The translations under genes were made by a program, and so were the position numbers. From contig NZ_MLYO01000015.1 of NCBI RefSeq assembly GCF_001866665.1, forward strand, positions 62,001-126,000: a DNA stretch of 64,000 nucleotides, in the 5' to 3' direction. Of this stretch, positions 17,557 through 25,434 are shown piece by piece; position 1 is the first letter of the stretch; every line of letters begins with the position of its first letter. Under the pieces are notes generated by a model, which saw only the letters and a list, made by a program, of their open reading frames with translations, had not been told where the DNA came from and searched no databases. The DNA comes from Streptomyces monashensis (lineage in GTDB: Bacteria; Actinomycetota; Actinomycetes; Streptomycetales; Streptomycetaceae).

Positions 17557-18732
17557 ATGGACATGCGGTACACCCCGGAGCAGGCCGACCTCAAACGTCG
17601 CGCCGCCGACTACGCCCGCCGCCTGATGCGGCACGAGGACCAGTCCGAGCAGGCCGGTGGCCCCCTGCCACGGGGACGGATCGCCGAACTGACCCGGGCC
17701 GCCATGGACGCCGGCGTCTACGCCATCAACATGCCCGCCGAGTGGGGCGGGGCAGGCCTCACCCTCCTGGACCAGGTCATCGTGGAGGAGGAGTTCGGCA
17801 AGGTCACCAACTGTCTGTGGGACATCCCCTGGCGGCCCGCCAACGTCCTCGCGTACGGCGACGAACGGCAGCGTGAGAAGTACCTGCTGCCCGTGATCCG
17901 CGCGGAGAAGTTCGACGCGTTCGCGGTCACCGAGCCGGGCGCGGGTTCCGACCCGTCCTCCGGCACCTCCACGGCCACCCGCACCGACGGCGGCTGGCTG
18001 CTCAACGGGGAGAAGTGGTTCGTCACCTGCGGCGACATCGCCGACTTCCTGCTGGTGCAGGCGGACGCCGGACCCGAGCGGCTGCCCACCCTCTTCTTCG
18101 TGGACAAGGCCGCCTCCGGCGTCGAGATGACCCGGCTGCCGCGCTTCACGCACTCCGCGGTCAACGGCCACCCCGAGTTCACCTTCACCGACGTCTTCGT
18201 GGCCGACCAGGACGTGCTCGGAGGCGTCGGCAACGGCTACGAACTGACCAAGGAATGGTTCACCGACGAACGCCTGATGATCGCGGCCCGCACGGTCGGC
18301 GCCGCCGAGCGCGCCCTGGAGCTGGCTCGTGGGTGGGCGGTGGAGCGTGAGCAGTTCGGGGCGCCGATCGCGTCGTACCAGTTGGTCCAGGGGATGCTCG
18401 CGGACTGCGCCGTGGACATCGCCGTCAACCGTGCCTACACCCACCAGGTCGCCTGGGAGGTCGACCAGGCCTCGGCCGAGGACCGCAAGACGATGCACGC
18501 CAAGGCCTCCACCGCCAAACTCGCGGCCAGCGAGGCCGCCGGCCGGGTCGTGGACCGCTGTCTCCAGATCTTCGGCGGCCGGGGCTACGACCGCACCTAC
18601 CCCGTCGAGCGCATGTACCGCGAACTGCGCGTGGACCGGATCTGGGAGGGCACGTCCGAGATCCAGCGGCTGATCATCGCCAACGAGCTGATCAAGCGCG
18701 GCACCCGCGTCCTGGCCCTCCCCACGCACTGA
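17557..18732 (+). CDS. Acyl-CoA dehydrogenase (paralogue A)
   Basis: A 391-aa flavoprotein of the acyl-CoA dehydrogenase family. It has FAVTEPGAGSDPS (FAD/substrate loop), WFVTCGDIADF, and the catalytic-base position Glu364 in WEGTSEIQRLI. The ATG at 17557 follows a GAAGAGG site. It sits 38 bp after the CoA ligase and 38 bp before a paralogue. Parts of its 3' half are identical in DNA to the neighbour. The pair may act as a heteromer or on successive substrates; neither can be decided here. Confidence 0.88.
   Translation: MDMRYTPEQADLKRRAADYARRLMRHEDQSEQAGGPLPRGRIAELTRAAMDAGVYAINMPAEWGGAGLTLLDQVIVEEEFGKVTNCLWDIPWRPANVLAYGDERQREKYLLPVIRAEKFDAFAVTEPGAGSDPSSGTSTATRTDGGWLLNGEKWFVTCGDIADFLLVQADAGPERLPTLFFVDKAASGVEMTRLPRFTHSAVNGHPEFTFTDVFVADQDVLGGVGNGYELTKEWFTDERLMIAARTVGAAERALELARGWAVEREQFGAPIASYQLVQGMLADCAVDIAVNRAYTHQVAWEVDQASAEDRKTMHAKASTAKLAASEAAGRVVDRCLQIFGGRGYDRTYPVERMYRELRVDRIWEGTSEIQRLIIANELIKRGTRVLALPTH
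18268..18489 (+). repeat. 222-bp perfect direct repeat, copy 1 (gene-conversion tract)
   Basis: This stretch in paralogue A is identical base for base to 19479-19700 in paralogue B. A second identical block of 77 bp lies at 18625-18701 and 19836-19912. The offset is 1211 bp in both cases. Identity stops abruptly at both ends while the flanks differ at many positions. Confidence 0.9.
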
Positions 18733-18770
18733 AACCGCCCACTCCCGATCACCGCACAGCGAGGACATCC

Positions 18771-19943
18771 ATGGACTTCCGCCTCACCCCGCGCCAGACC
18801 CGGCTCAAGGCCGACGCCCGCGCCCTCACCGAAGTCATCGCCGCCTACGAGATCCCGTGCGAGGAGAACAACGGCCTGCCCGCCGACGCACACGCCACGA
18901 TCCGGAACGCCGTCCTCGACGCGGGACTCCAGGCGGTCAACATGCCGGCCGAATGGGGCGGCGCCGGACTCACCATCGCCGAACAGGTCACCGTGCAGGA
19001 GGAGTTGGGGCGGCTCACCGGCGCCCTGTGGGACACGGTCTGGCGGCCCGCCAACGCACTCCGCTTCTGCACCCCGGAGCAGCGTGAGCGCTTCCTCATC
19101 CCGGTGATCAAGGGCGAGCGGCGGGACTGCTACGCCGTCACCGAGCGCGGCGCCGGCTCGGACCCGCAGAACCTCGCCACCACCGCCACCAGGAACGATC
19201 AGGGCTGGGTGCTCAACGGCGAGAAGTGGTTCGTGACGGTCGGCGACCACGCCGACTTCATGATCGTGCTGGCCGCGGCGGGACCGGAGCGCGCGCCGAC
19301 CCTGTTCCTCGTCGACAAGGACACCCCCGGCATCGAGATGACCCGCGTGCCCCGCTTCATGCACACCTTCGTCTACGAGCACCCCGAGTTCACCTTCACC
19401 GATGTCCAGGTCGGCGAGGACGCCGTGCTCGGCGGCATCGGCGAGGGGTACGACATCACACGGTCGTGGTTCACCGAGGAACGCCTGATGATCGCGGCCC
19501 GCACGGTCGGCGCCGCCGAGCGCGCCCTGGAGCTGGCTCGTGGGTGGGCGGTGGAGCGTGAGCAGTTCGGGGCGCCGATCGCGTCGTACCAGTTGGTCCA
19601 GGGGATGCTCGCGGACTGCGCCGTGGACATCGCCGTCAACCGTGCCTACACCCACCAGGTCGCCTGGGAGGTCGACCAGGCCTCGGCCGAGGACCGCAAG
19701 GCGATGCACGCCAAGGCCTCCATAGCCAAGCTCGCGGCCAGCGAGGCCTCGGGCCGGGTGATCGACCGGTGCGTGCAGATCCACGGCGGGCGTGGCTACG
19801 ACCGTACGTACGCGGTCGAGCGGCTCTACCGGGAGCTGCGCGTGGACCGGATCTGGGAGGGCACGTCCGAGATCCAGCGGCTGATCATCGCCAACGAGCT
19901 GATCAAGCGCGGGACCCGCGCCCTGGCCCTGCCCACGGTCTGA
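18771..19943 (+). CDS. Acyl-CoA dehydrogenase (paralogue B)
   Basis: A 390-aa acyl-CoA dehydrogenase with CYAVTERGAGSDPQ, WFVTVGDHADF and catalytic Glu363 in WEGTSEIQRLI. It begins at the ATG 18771 after a GCGAGGA site. The N-terminal half differs clearly from paralogue A (for example YEIPCEENNG near residue 25), while the C-terminal half is nearly the same. This suggests different acyl recognition on a shared core. It is followed 34 bp later by the remnant of a 3-hydroxyacyl-CoA dehydrogenase. Confidence 0.88.
   Translation: MDFRLTPRQTRLKADARALTEVIAAYEIPCEENNGLPADAHATIRNAVLDAGLQAVNMPAEWGGAGLTIAEQVTVQEELGRLTGALWDTVWRPANALRFCTPEQRERFLIPVIKGERRDCYAVTERGAGSDPQNLATTATRNDQGWVLNGEKWFVTVGDHADFMIVLAAAGPERAPTLFLVDKDTPGIEMTRVPRFMHTFVYEHPEFTFTDVQVGEDAVLGGIGEGYDITRSWFTEERLMIAARTVGAAERALELARGWAVEREQFGAPIASYQLVQGMLADCAVDIAVNRAYTHQVAWEVDQASAEDRKAMHAKASIAKLAASEASGRVIDRCVQIHGGRGYDRTYAVERLYRELRVDRIWEGTSEIQRLIIANELIKRGTRALALPTV
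19479..19700 (+). repeat. 222-bp perfect direct repeat, copy 2 (gene-conversion tract)
   Basis: Copy of 18268-18489, within paralogue B. See the first copy for extent. Recombination between the copies would delete or duplicate 1211 bp and make a chimeric gene. Confidence 0.9.
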
Positions 19944-19977
19944 CCGCACTCCCGACACGGATCGGAGGGAAGCTCGG

Positions 19978-20136
19978 ATGACCGGCATCGAACGCGTCGG
20001 AGCCGACGGCTGCGGGGGCGTCGCCGAGGTGTGTGCGCGGGCCGGCCTGCCGGTGACCGTGGTGGAACGCGACGCGTAGACGGCCCGCTCGGGTCGCCTG
20101 CGCATCGCCCGCTCACTCGACCGGGGTCGACGCGCC
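19978..20136 (+). pseudogene. 3-hydroxyacyl-CoA dehydrogenase remnant (FadB2/HbdA-like)
   Basis: After a good GGAGGGAAG site the frame reads MTGIERVGADGCGGVAEVCA and RAGLPVTVVERDA, the Rossmann N-terminus of 3-hydroxybutyryl-CoA dehydrogenases. It stops at a TAG at 20077. Past the stop, in the same frame, comes TARSGRLRIARSLDRG, which is the expected continuation, so a Glu codon has become TAG. The nucleotide-binding loop has also lost about five residues (normally GCGxMGxGIAEV). Everything after about 20136 is missing. The intact gene would have continued beta-oxidation after the two dehydrogenases. Confidence 0.75.
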
Positions 20137-20254
20137 GCACGACCGAGACCTCGTGATCCCGGCGGGAGACGACCGCACCGGTGACGTCCCGTTCGGGGGA
20201 AAGGTGAGGGAAACTGGTCATGGCGTACGACCACCGAACGAGGGGAGCCGCAGG

Positions 20255-20866
20255 GTGTCCACCAAGATGCGCACGGCAGACACGCGCGAGCGCATCCTGA
20301 CCGCGGCGTGCGAGGCGATCGCGGAGATCGGCTTCGAGAAGATCCGGATGCGCATGGTCGCCGAGAAGGCGGGTGTGTCGACGGCGCTGCTGCACTATCA
20401 CTTCGACACGCGCGAGAAGCTGTTCACCGAGGCGATGACCCACTCCTTCGCCAACACGGCCAACGATGTGGAACGCGACGCGGAGACGGCCCCGGCGGCG
20501 GTCATCCTGGCGCGCATCGTGCGTAGCCTGTTGCCGACCGATCCTGAACTGCACCAGGACTGGCGGCTCTGGCAGGAGCTGTGGGTTCGCGCTCTGCGTG
20601 ACGAGGCCACCCGGACCTATGCCGTGGACCTGTACGCGCAGCTGCACACCTGGGTGGCCGACGTCGTACGGCGCGGTATCGCCTCCGGCGAGTTCACGCC
20701 GACCGACGTCGACGACCTCTGCACACTCGTCCTGTCCCTGAGCGACGGCTACGGCATCCGCCTCATGCTGCGCGACCCGACGGTCAGCCTGGACAGCGCG
20801 TTGGCATCCATCTGGCGCCAGGTGTCCGCCGCGCTGAGCCTGCCCGAGGGCATGCCGGTGGAGTGA
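20255..20866 (+). CDS. TetR/AcrR family regulator (BetI-like)
   Basis: A 203-aa TetR-type repressor. The N-terminal helix-turn-helix reads TRERILTAACEAIAEIGFEK, then VAEKAGVSTALLHYHFDTRE. A helical ligand domain follows. The HTH with LLHYHF and the C-terminal WQELW..ALRDE region resemble choline-responsive BetI-type regulators. I chose the GTG at 20255 because GGGGAGCC precedes it. It lies just after the catabolic operon, and the twin palindromes at 13075-13151 are plausible operators. No copy of that palindrome is seen before this gene. Confidence 0.85.
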   Translation: MSTKMRTADTRERILTAACEAIAEIGFEKIRMRMVAEKAGVSTALLHYHFDTREKLFTEAMTHSFANTANDVERDAETAPAAVILARIVRSLLPTDPELHQDWRLWQELWVRALRDEATRTYAVDLYAQLHTWVADVVRRGIASGEFTPTDVDDLCTLVLSLSDGYGIRLMLRDPTVSLDSALASIWRQVSAALSLPEGMPVE

Positions 20867-20991
20867 GTGACAGGTGGGAAGAAGCGGCGCGGGCTGAGCC
20901 TGCTCGGCCGTGAGGACGACGTGCAGCGGCGCCCTTCCCGCTTCCGGAAGAACGCGGCGAACGCACCGTGCGCCGACCGTGCTGATCGGGT

Positions 20992-22089
20992 TCACGGGCT
21001 GACGGGTTCTCTTGCGTGCCGGGTGATCGCCAGGATCGCCATGTCGTCATCGCGCGGACCGCCGGTCCACTGCTCGACATCGCGTACCAGGGCTTCAACC
21101 AGCTCGTCCGGCCGTTGGAACGGGCCTCGGCCGCCGAATCGGTCCAGCGGTTCGTAGAAAGCCCCGGAGCGGTCCCGGGCCTCCGTCATTCCGTCGGTGA
21201 CCAGCAGAAGCGTGCTGCCGACCGGGAAGGGCCAGTCCTCGGGCTCCGTCTTCGGTACGCCCAGGCTGCTCATGCCCAGCGGAAGTCTCGGCTCACCCGG
21301 ATCCAGAGAGAGCACTGTGCCGGCCTCGAAGAGATACGGCGGGGGATGGCCGCAGTTCAGCAACCGCACGCGGTCCGAGTCCGGTGTGATCTCGCCGAGC
21401 AGCGCCGTGACGAAGCCCTCCATCCGGATGTCCTCCTCACGCGACGCGGGCTCTCTGGCCAGTGCGTGTTCCAGGCGCTCGACCAGCGTCATGAGGTCGG
21501 GTGCCTGGTCCGCCGCCTCCCGGAACGCTCCCAGCAGCACGGACACCACGCCGACCGCGCCAAGGCCTTTGCCTCGCACGTCCGCGATCAGCAGCCTGGT
21601 GCCGTACGGCGTGTCCTGGACGGCGTACGCGTCTCCGCCGATCAATGCCTCGATCTGCGCGGCGTGGTAGACGGCGGCGATGGCCAACGGGCCGATGCGT
21701 GCCGGGGGTGTGGGCAGCACCGCGCGCTGGGCGGCTCCTGCGACGGAACGTACCGCTTCCAGACGGCGCTCATGGCTGGCGACCACCCGGTTCACCCCCA
21801 GCCCGGCGAGAACGAGGATCAGCCCGTTGAGCAGTTCGAGTGTGCCGTCGACACCGCCGAGGTAGCGATCCTTGGCCAAAAGCACCAGCTCGACCAGAAG
21901 GACGACCGCTCCGACCGCGATGGTGTGCCGCAGTGAGAGCAGTGCTGCGGCGGCCATGACAGCGGCGCCCAGCATGACATCGCCCCAGTAGTTGGCCGGA
22001 GTCAGGGCGTTCCACACGGTCCCGACAGCGATCAGCGCGGACGGCAGGAACGGGACGTACCGGGGCCACTTCGTGGAGCGTGAATCCAT
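20992..22089 (-). CDS. PP2C/SpoIIE-type serine phosphatase with membrane N-terminus
   Basis: A 365-aa protein. Residues 12-110 form about four membrane helices, and residues 130-360 a PP2C/SpoIIE phosphatase domain with metal-binding Asp in IGGDAYAV, IADVRGKGLGAVGV and VTDGMTEARD. Family members dephosphorylate anti-anti-sigma factors. The ATG at 22089 is chosen over the GTG at 22095 because GAGG sits five bases before it. There is no sensor (PAS/GAF) domain and no adjacent kinase or anti-sigma gene, so it may be constitutive or respond through its membrane part. Confidence 0.85.
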   Translation of the reverse strand: MDSRSTKWPRYVPFLPSALIAVGTVWNALTPANYWGDVMLGAAVMAAAALLSLRHTIAVGAVVLLVELVLLAKDRYLGGVDGTLELLNGLILVLAGLGVNRVVASHERRLEAVRSVAGAAQRAVLPTPPARIGPLAIAAVYHAAQIEALIGGDAYAVQDTPYGTRLLIADVRGKGLGAVGVVSVLLGAFREAADQAPDLMTLVERLEHALAREPASREEDIRMEGFVTALLGEITPDSDRVRLLNCGHPPPYLFEAGTVLSLDPGEPRLPLGMSSLGVPKTEPEDWPFPVGSTLLLVTDGMTEARDRSGAFYEPLDRFGGRGPFQRPDELVEALVRDVEQWTGGPRDDDMAILAITRHAREPVSP

Positions 22090-22287
22090 CCGCACCTCGA
22101 TTCCATATCGCCTGGCACCTGTCTGAATCGTGGCTCTATGTACCTCTTTTGTGAAGGGAGGGAAGCGCCTTGCCGCACTCGGACTTGATCAGTCCATGAC
22201 GGTCCAGCGGGCCCGAGACGGCCTGCCGCGGCAGGTGTGGCGTCGCCACGGTGGCGGACGGCGACAAGGGTCCCGGGCGCTGGTGTG

Positions 22288-23697
22288 TCAGTCGGTAGAC
22301 CTCGCCGGCAGCCACGGTTCGTGCCATGGCGGATATCCGACGACGAGCTTGCTCGCTCCCGCCGGTCCCCAGGTTCCCCGCGGGTAGCGCTCGGGGTTGC
22401 CGGGCGCCTCCAGCAGCGGCTGGACGATTCGCCACGTCTCCTCCACCGAGTCCTCCCTGGTGAACAGGCTCGCGTTGCCTTGCATCGCATCACCGAGCAG
22501 GCGCTCGTACGGCTCGGGCGCCTCACCGAGCGCGGCCGCGAAGAGGAGGTCAAGGTCCACCAGCTGCGTGTCCTGCTTGCCCGGCTGCTTGGCCTGGATG
22601 CGGAAGTTCACGCCAGGGCTCGGATCGATCCGCAGGATCCACTGGTCGGGCTCGGGCGCGAACTGCTCCGCGAACGCAAGCCGCGGCGGGCGCTTGAACA
22701 CGATCCGGATCTCGGTCACTCGCTCGGTGAGCGCCTTGCCGGCGCGGATGAAGAACGGCACCCCGGACCAGCGCCAGTTCTCGACCTCCAGCCGCAACCC
22801 GACGAAGGTCTCGGTGCGCGAGCGCGGCCGCACGCCGGGCACCTGCAGGTACCCCTCGTACTGCCCGCGGACGCAGTGGGCCGGGTCGGCGTCGGGGATC
22901 GCCCGGAACACATCAACGCGACGGTCCCGGAGCGCGTCCGCATCGCCGGCTGACGGCGGCTCGGACGCCACCAGGGCGAGCAGCTGCAACAGATGGTTCT
23001 GCACGACGTCGCGGAGCGCGCCGACCGGGTCGTAGAAATGGCCGCGGTCCTCGACCCCGAAGTCCTCGGCCATGGTGATCTGCACGCAGGTGATGTGGTC
23101 GCGGTTCCACACGGGCTCCAACACGGAGTTGGCGAACCGCAGGAACTGGATGTCCATCGCCGGCTCCTTGCCGAGGAAGTGGTCGATCCTCAGTAGCTGT
23201 TCCTCATCGAGGAGCTGACGCAACTCGGCGTTGAGGGCGCGTGCCGACGCGAGGTCATGCCCGAATGGCTTCTCCACGACGACCCGGGCGCCCTTGGTCA
23301 GCCCGACGCCTGCCAGGCCCTCGACCACCCGGGCGAACAGCGACGGCGGGATCTCCAGATAGAAGACCGGGTGCCGCTTGCCGTTGACCGCCCGGGCGAG
23401 GAAACGGAACGTCTCCGGGTCGGCGTAATCGCCCTGCACATAGCTGAGTCGGCCGGCGAACCGGGCAAAGACGCCCTCGTCCAGCGGCTCGCCCGCTGCC
23501 TTGATCGCCGCGCGGGCGTGGTCACGCAGCGCGTCGTCGGACCAGCCGTCGCGCGCCACTCCGATGATCGGGCAGGTCAGCAGGTTGCGCCGCTCCAGCC
23601 GATAGAGCGAGCGGAACGTCATCTTACGAGCGAGGTCGCCACTGATCCCGAAAATGACCAGCACGTCTGCGGGAACCTTCGACGAGTTCGAAGCCAC
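22288..23697 (-). CDS. zwf: Glucose-6-phosphate dehydrogenase
   Basis: A 469-aa enzyme oxidising glucose 6-phosphate to 6-phosphogluconolactone, the entry of the oxidative pentose phosphate pathway. It shows the nucleotide-binding VIFGISGDLARKM near residue 14, the EKPFGHDL motif, and the active-site RIDHFLGKE. The GTG at 23697 follows AAGGAGG with five-base spacing. It is the last gene of the ppgK-tkt-gnd-zwf set. The frame is open upstream into the ruins of the lactonase gene, but the strong ribosome site defines this start. Confidence 0.92.
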   Translation of the reverse strand: MASNSSKVPADVLVIFGISGDLARKMTFRSLYRLERRNLLTCPIIGVARDGWSDDALRDHARAAIKAAGEPLDEGVFARFAGRLSYVQGDYADPETFRFLARAVNGKRHPVFYLEIPPSLFARVVEGLAGVGLTKGARVVVEKPFGHDLASARALNAELRQLLDEEQLLRIDHFLGKEPAMDIQFLRFANSVLEPVWNRDHITCVQITMAEDFGVEDRGHFYDPVGALRDVVQNHLLQLLALVASEPPSAGDADALRDRRVDVFRAIPDADPAHCVRGQYEGYLQVPGVRPRSRTETFVGLRLEVENWRWSGVPFFIRAGKALTERVTEIRIVFKRPPRLAFAEQFAPEPDQWILRIDPSPGVNFRIQAKQPGKQDTQLVDLDLLFAAALGEAPEPYERLLGDAMQGNASLFTREDSVEETWRIVQPLLEAPGNPERYPRGTWGPAGASKLVVGYPPWHEPWLPARSTD

Positions 23698-23819
23698 CTC
23701 ATCCTCCTTACCGGAGCCGGCCCGGCAATGGGGTCGGGCATCTTGGTCCTGCTGGTGGCTGGGTGCCCACGCGAGCAGGATCCCGGCCGGTCGCCGCCGC
23801 GTCCGCGAGTCCGAGCGCC

Positions 23820-24266
23820 GCCGGTCGCAGACTTCGGGCACCGGGTCCCGTGGCACCAGCGAGGCGGTGTGCCCGTCCGGGCCGAGGCCCGGGTGAACGA
23901 GGTCGATTCGCTCGGGCAGCGGCCGCCTGTGGGCGGAGGCCGCGTGAAGGGCGGCGTCGTGCACGGGTATCGCGATCCTCCCGGCCGGGGCCGTACCGAG
24001 GCTCTTCCGTAGGCGGGTGAGGCTGGGGGCCGGGGGCGCCGTCGGGCGCGACCCGCTCGTCGACCTGGAACGCCGCGATGTGCTTCCCGGGGGACGTGCT
24101 CATGTGCGAGCCGCACCGGTATCGCCCAGGGGGCGTGACCCCCGCCGACGGCGAACGTGCATCGGCCGTGGGCTTGCACGCAGGCCCGGGCGGGCCCCTC
24201 CGCGAATGCCGCCGCGGTTCCGTCGACGGTATCGGGGACGGCGACGGCCTCGAGTTCGTGATGCAC
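23820..24266 (-). pseudogene. pgl: 6-phosphogluconolactonase remnant
   Basis: The gap between gnd and zwf is a decayed pgl. From the GTG at 24266, six bases past the gnd stop, one frame gives AVPDTVDGTAAAFAE and CTFAVGGGHAPW. A shift near 24090 leads to HIAAFQVDERVAPDG, and another near 24035 to SLTRLRKSLGTAPAG and then ERIDLVHPGLGPDGHTASLV. These are the ordered motifs of lactonases (normally SGGHTPW, QVDER, GLGPDGHTASL). The last 80 or so residues are lost and the frame runs on into zwf. At least two frameshifts make it non-functional. Confidence 0.8.
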
Positions 24267-24271
24267 AGCGG

Positions 24272-25303
24272 TCAGCCCTTCTTTTCGGCGTGTCCGCCGA
24301 ACTCGGAGCGCATCGCTGAGAGGATCTTGTCGGTGAACTCCCCGGCCTGCCTGGACTCGAAGCGCTCGTAGAGCGACGTGGTGATGACCGGTACCGGGAC
24401 GCCTTCGTCCACCGCGGCGAGGACGGTCCAGCGGCCTTCCCCGGAGTCGGAGACCCGCCCGGCGAAGGCGTCGAGGGAGGGCGACCTGGCGAAGGCGTCG
24501 GCGATCAGGTCGACCAGCCACGAGCCGACGACCGAGCCGCGCCGCCAGACCTCGGCCACCTCGGCGACGTCGATGTCGTACTGGTAGGCCCACGGATCGC
24601 GCAGCGGTGTCGTCTCCGCGTCGACCTCTTGCCGGCTGTTGCCCGCGTTCGCGCGCTTGATGACGGCGAGGCCCTCGGCGATCGCGGCCATCATCCCGTA
24701 CTCGACCCCGTTGTGGACCATCTTCACGAAGTGCCCGGCGCCGTTCGGCCCGCAGTGGAGGTACCCGAGCGGGGCGGTGCCGTCGGTCCGGGTCCGGCTC
24801 GGCGTCGGCTCGGCGCTGCCCTCGCCGGGAGCGATCGTCTTGAAGAGTGGGTCGAGATGGGCCACGACCTCGTCCTCGCCGCCGATCATCAGGCAGTAGC
24901 CGCGCTCCAGCCCCCAGACGCCACCGCTGGTTCCGCAGTCGACGTAGTGCAGAGATTTGGCTGCAAGACGCCTGGCGCGCGTGATGTCGTCGCGGTAGTA
25001 GGAATTGCCGCCGTCGATGACGATGTCGCCGGGCTCCAGCAACGGCTCGAGCTGGTCGAGGAGGGAGTCGACGATCGCGGCCGGAAGCATGAGCCACAGG
25101 GCCCGTGGCCTGTCCAGTTTCGCGACGAAATCCGGGAGTGAGTCCGCGCCCGTCGCACCCTCGCCTGCCAGTTCGGCGACGGCGTCCGCGTTGACGTCGG
25201 ACACGACGCAACTGTGGCCGTCTCGCATCAGCCGGCGCACCAGGTTCGCCCCCATCCGGCCGAGCCCGATCATCCCGAGCTGCATGGGCTTGTCTGTCGC
25301 CAT
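24272..25303 (-). CDS. gnd: 6-phosphogluconate dehydrogenase (short, decarboxylating type)
   Basis: A 343-aa enzyme of the shorter GndA/YqeC-like class. It has the N-terminal GMIGLGRMGANLVRRL motif, the IDGGNSYYRDD substrate motif, and the catalytic Lys in GHFVKMVHNGVEYG. It converts 6-phosphogluconate to ribulose 5-phosphate. The ATG at 25303 follows AGGAGGG. The short class is often NAD-linked, but cofactor use is not decided here. It sits between tkt and the broken pgl. Confidence 0.92.
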   Translation of the reverse strand: MATDKPMQLGMIGLGRMGANLVRRLMRDGHSCVVSDVNADAVAELAGEGATGADSLPDFVAKLDRPRALWLMLPAAIVDSLLDQLEPLLEPGDIVIDGGNSYYRDDITRARRLAAKSLHYVDCGTSGGVWGLERGYCLMIGGEDEVVAHLDPLFKTIAPGEGSAEPTPSRTRTDGTAPLGYLHCGPNGAGHFVKMVHNGVEYGMMAAIAEGLAVIKRANAGNSRQEVDAETTPLRDPWAYQYDIDVAEVAEVWRRGSVVGSWLVDLIADAFARSPSLDAFAGRVSDSGEGRWTVLAAVDEGVPVPVITTSLYERFESRQAGEFTDKILSAMRSEFGGHAEKKG

Positions 25304-25434
25304 GTGATCCCTCCTGGTCCTTGAGCGTGCGGGAGTGCCGGGTCAGCGGGTTCGTGGACCAGCCGGGGCCGAGCTCAGGCTCGGTCGTCCCGCGAGCTCC
25401 GGGATGACGTGCTCATGGAGCGCCTGGGTCGCGT

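Noticed and set aside
20190..20240. CGTTCGG / CCGAACG inverted repeat before the TetR gene
   Set aside because: Seven-base arms 37 bp apart are too weak to claim as an operator.
22222..22235. Palindrome CCTGCCGCGGCAGG after zwf
   Set aside because: Without a loop it is a weak hairpin and such GC palindromes are common by chance; not listed as a terminator.
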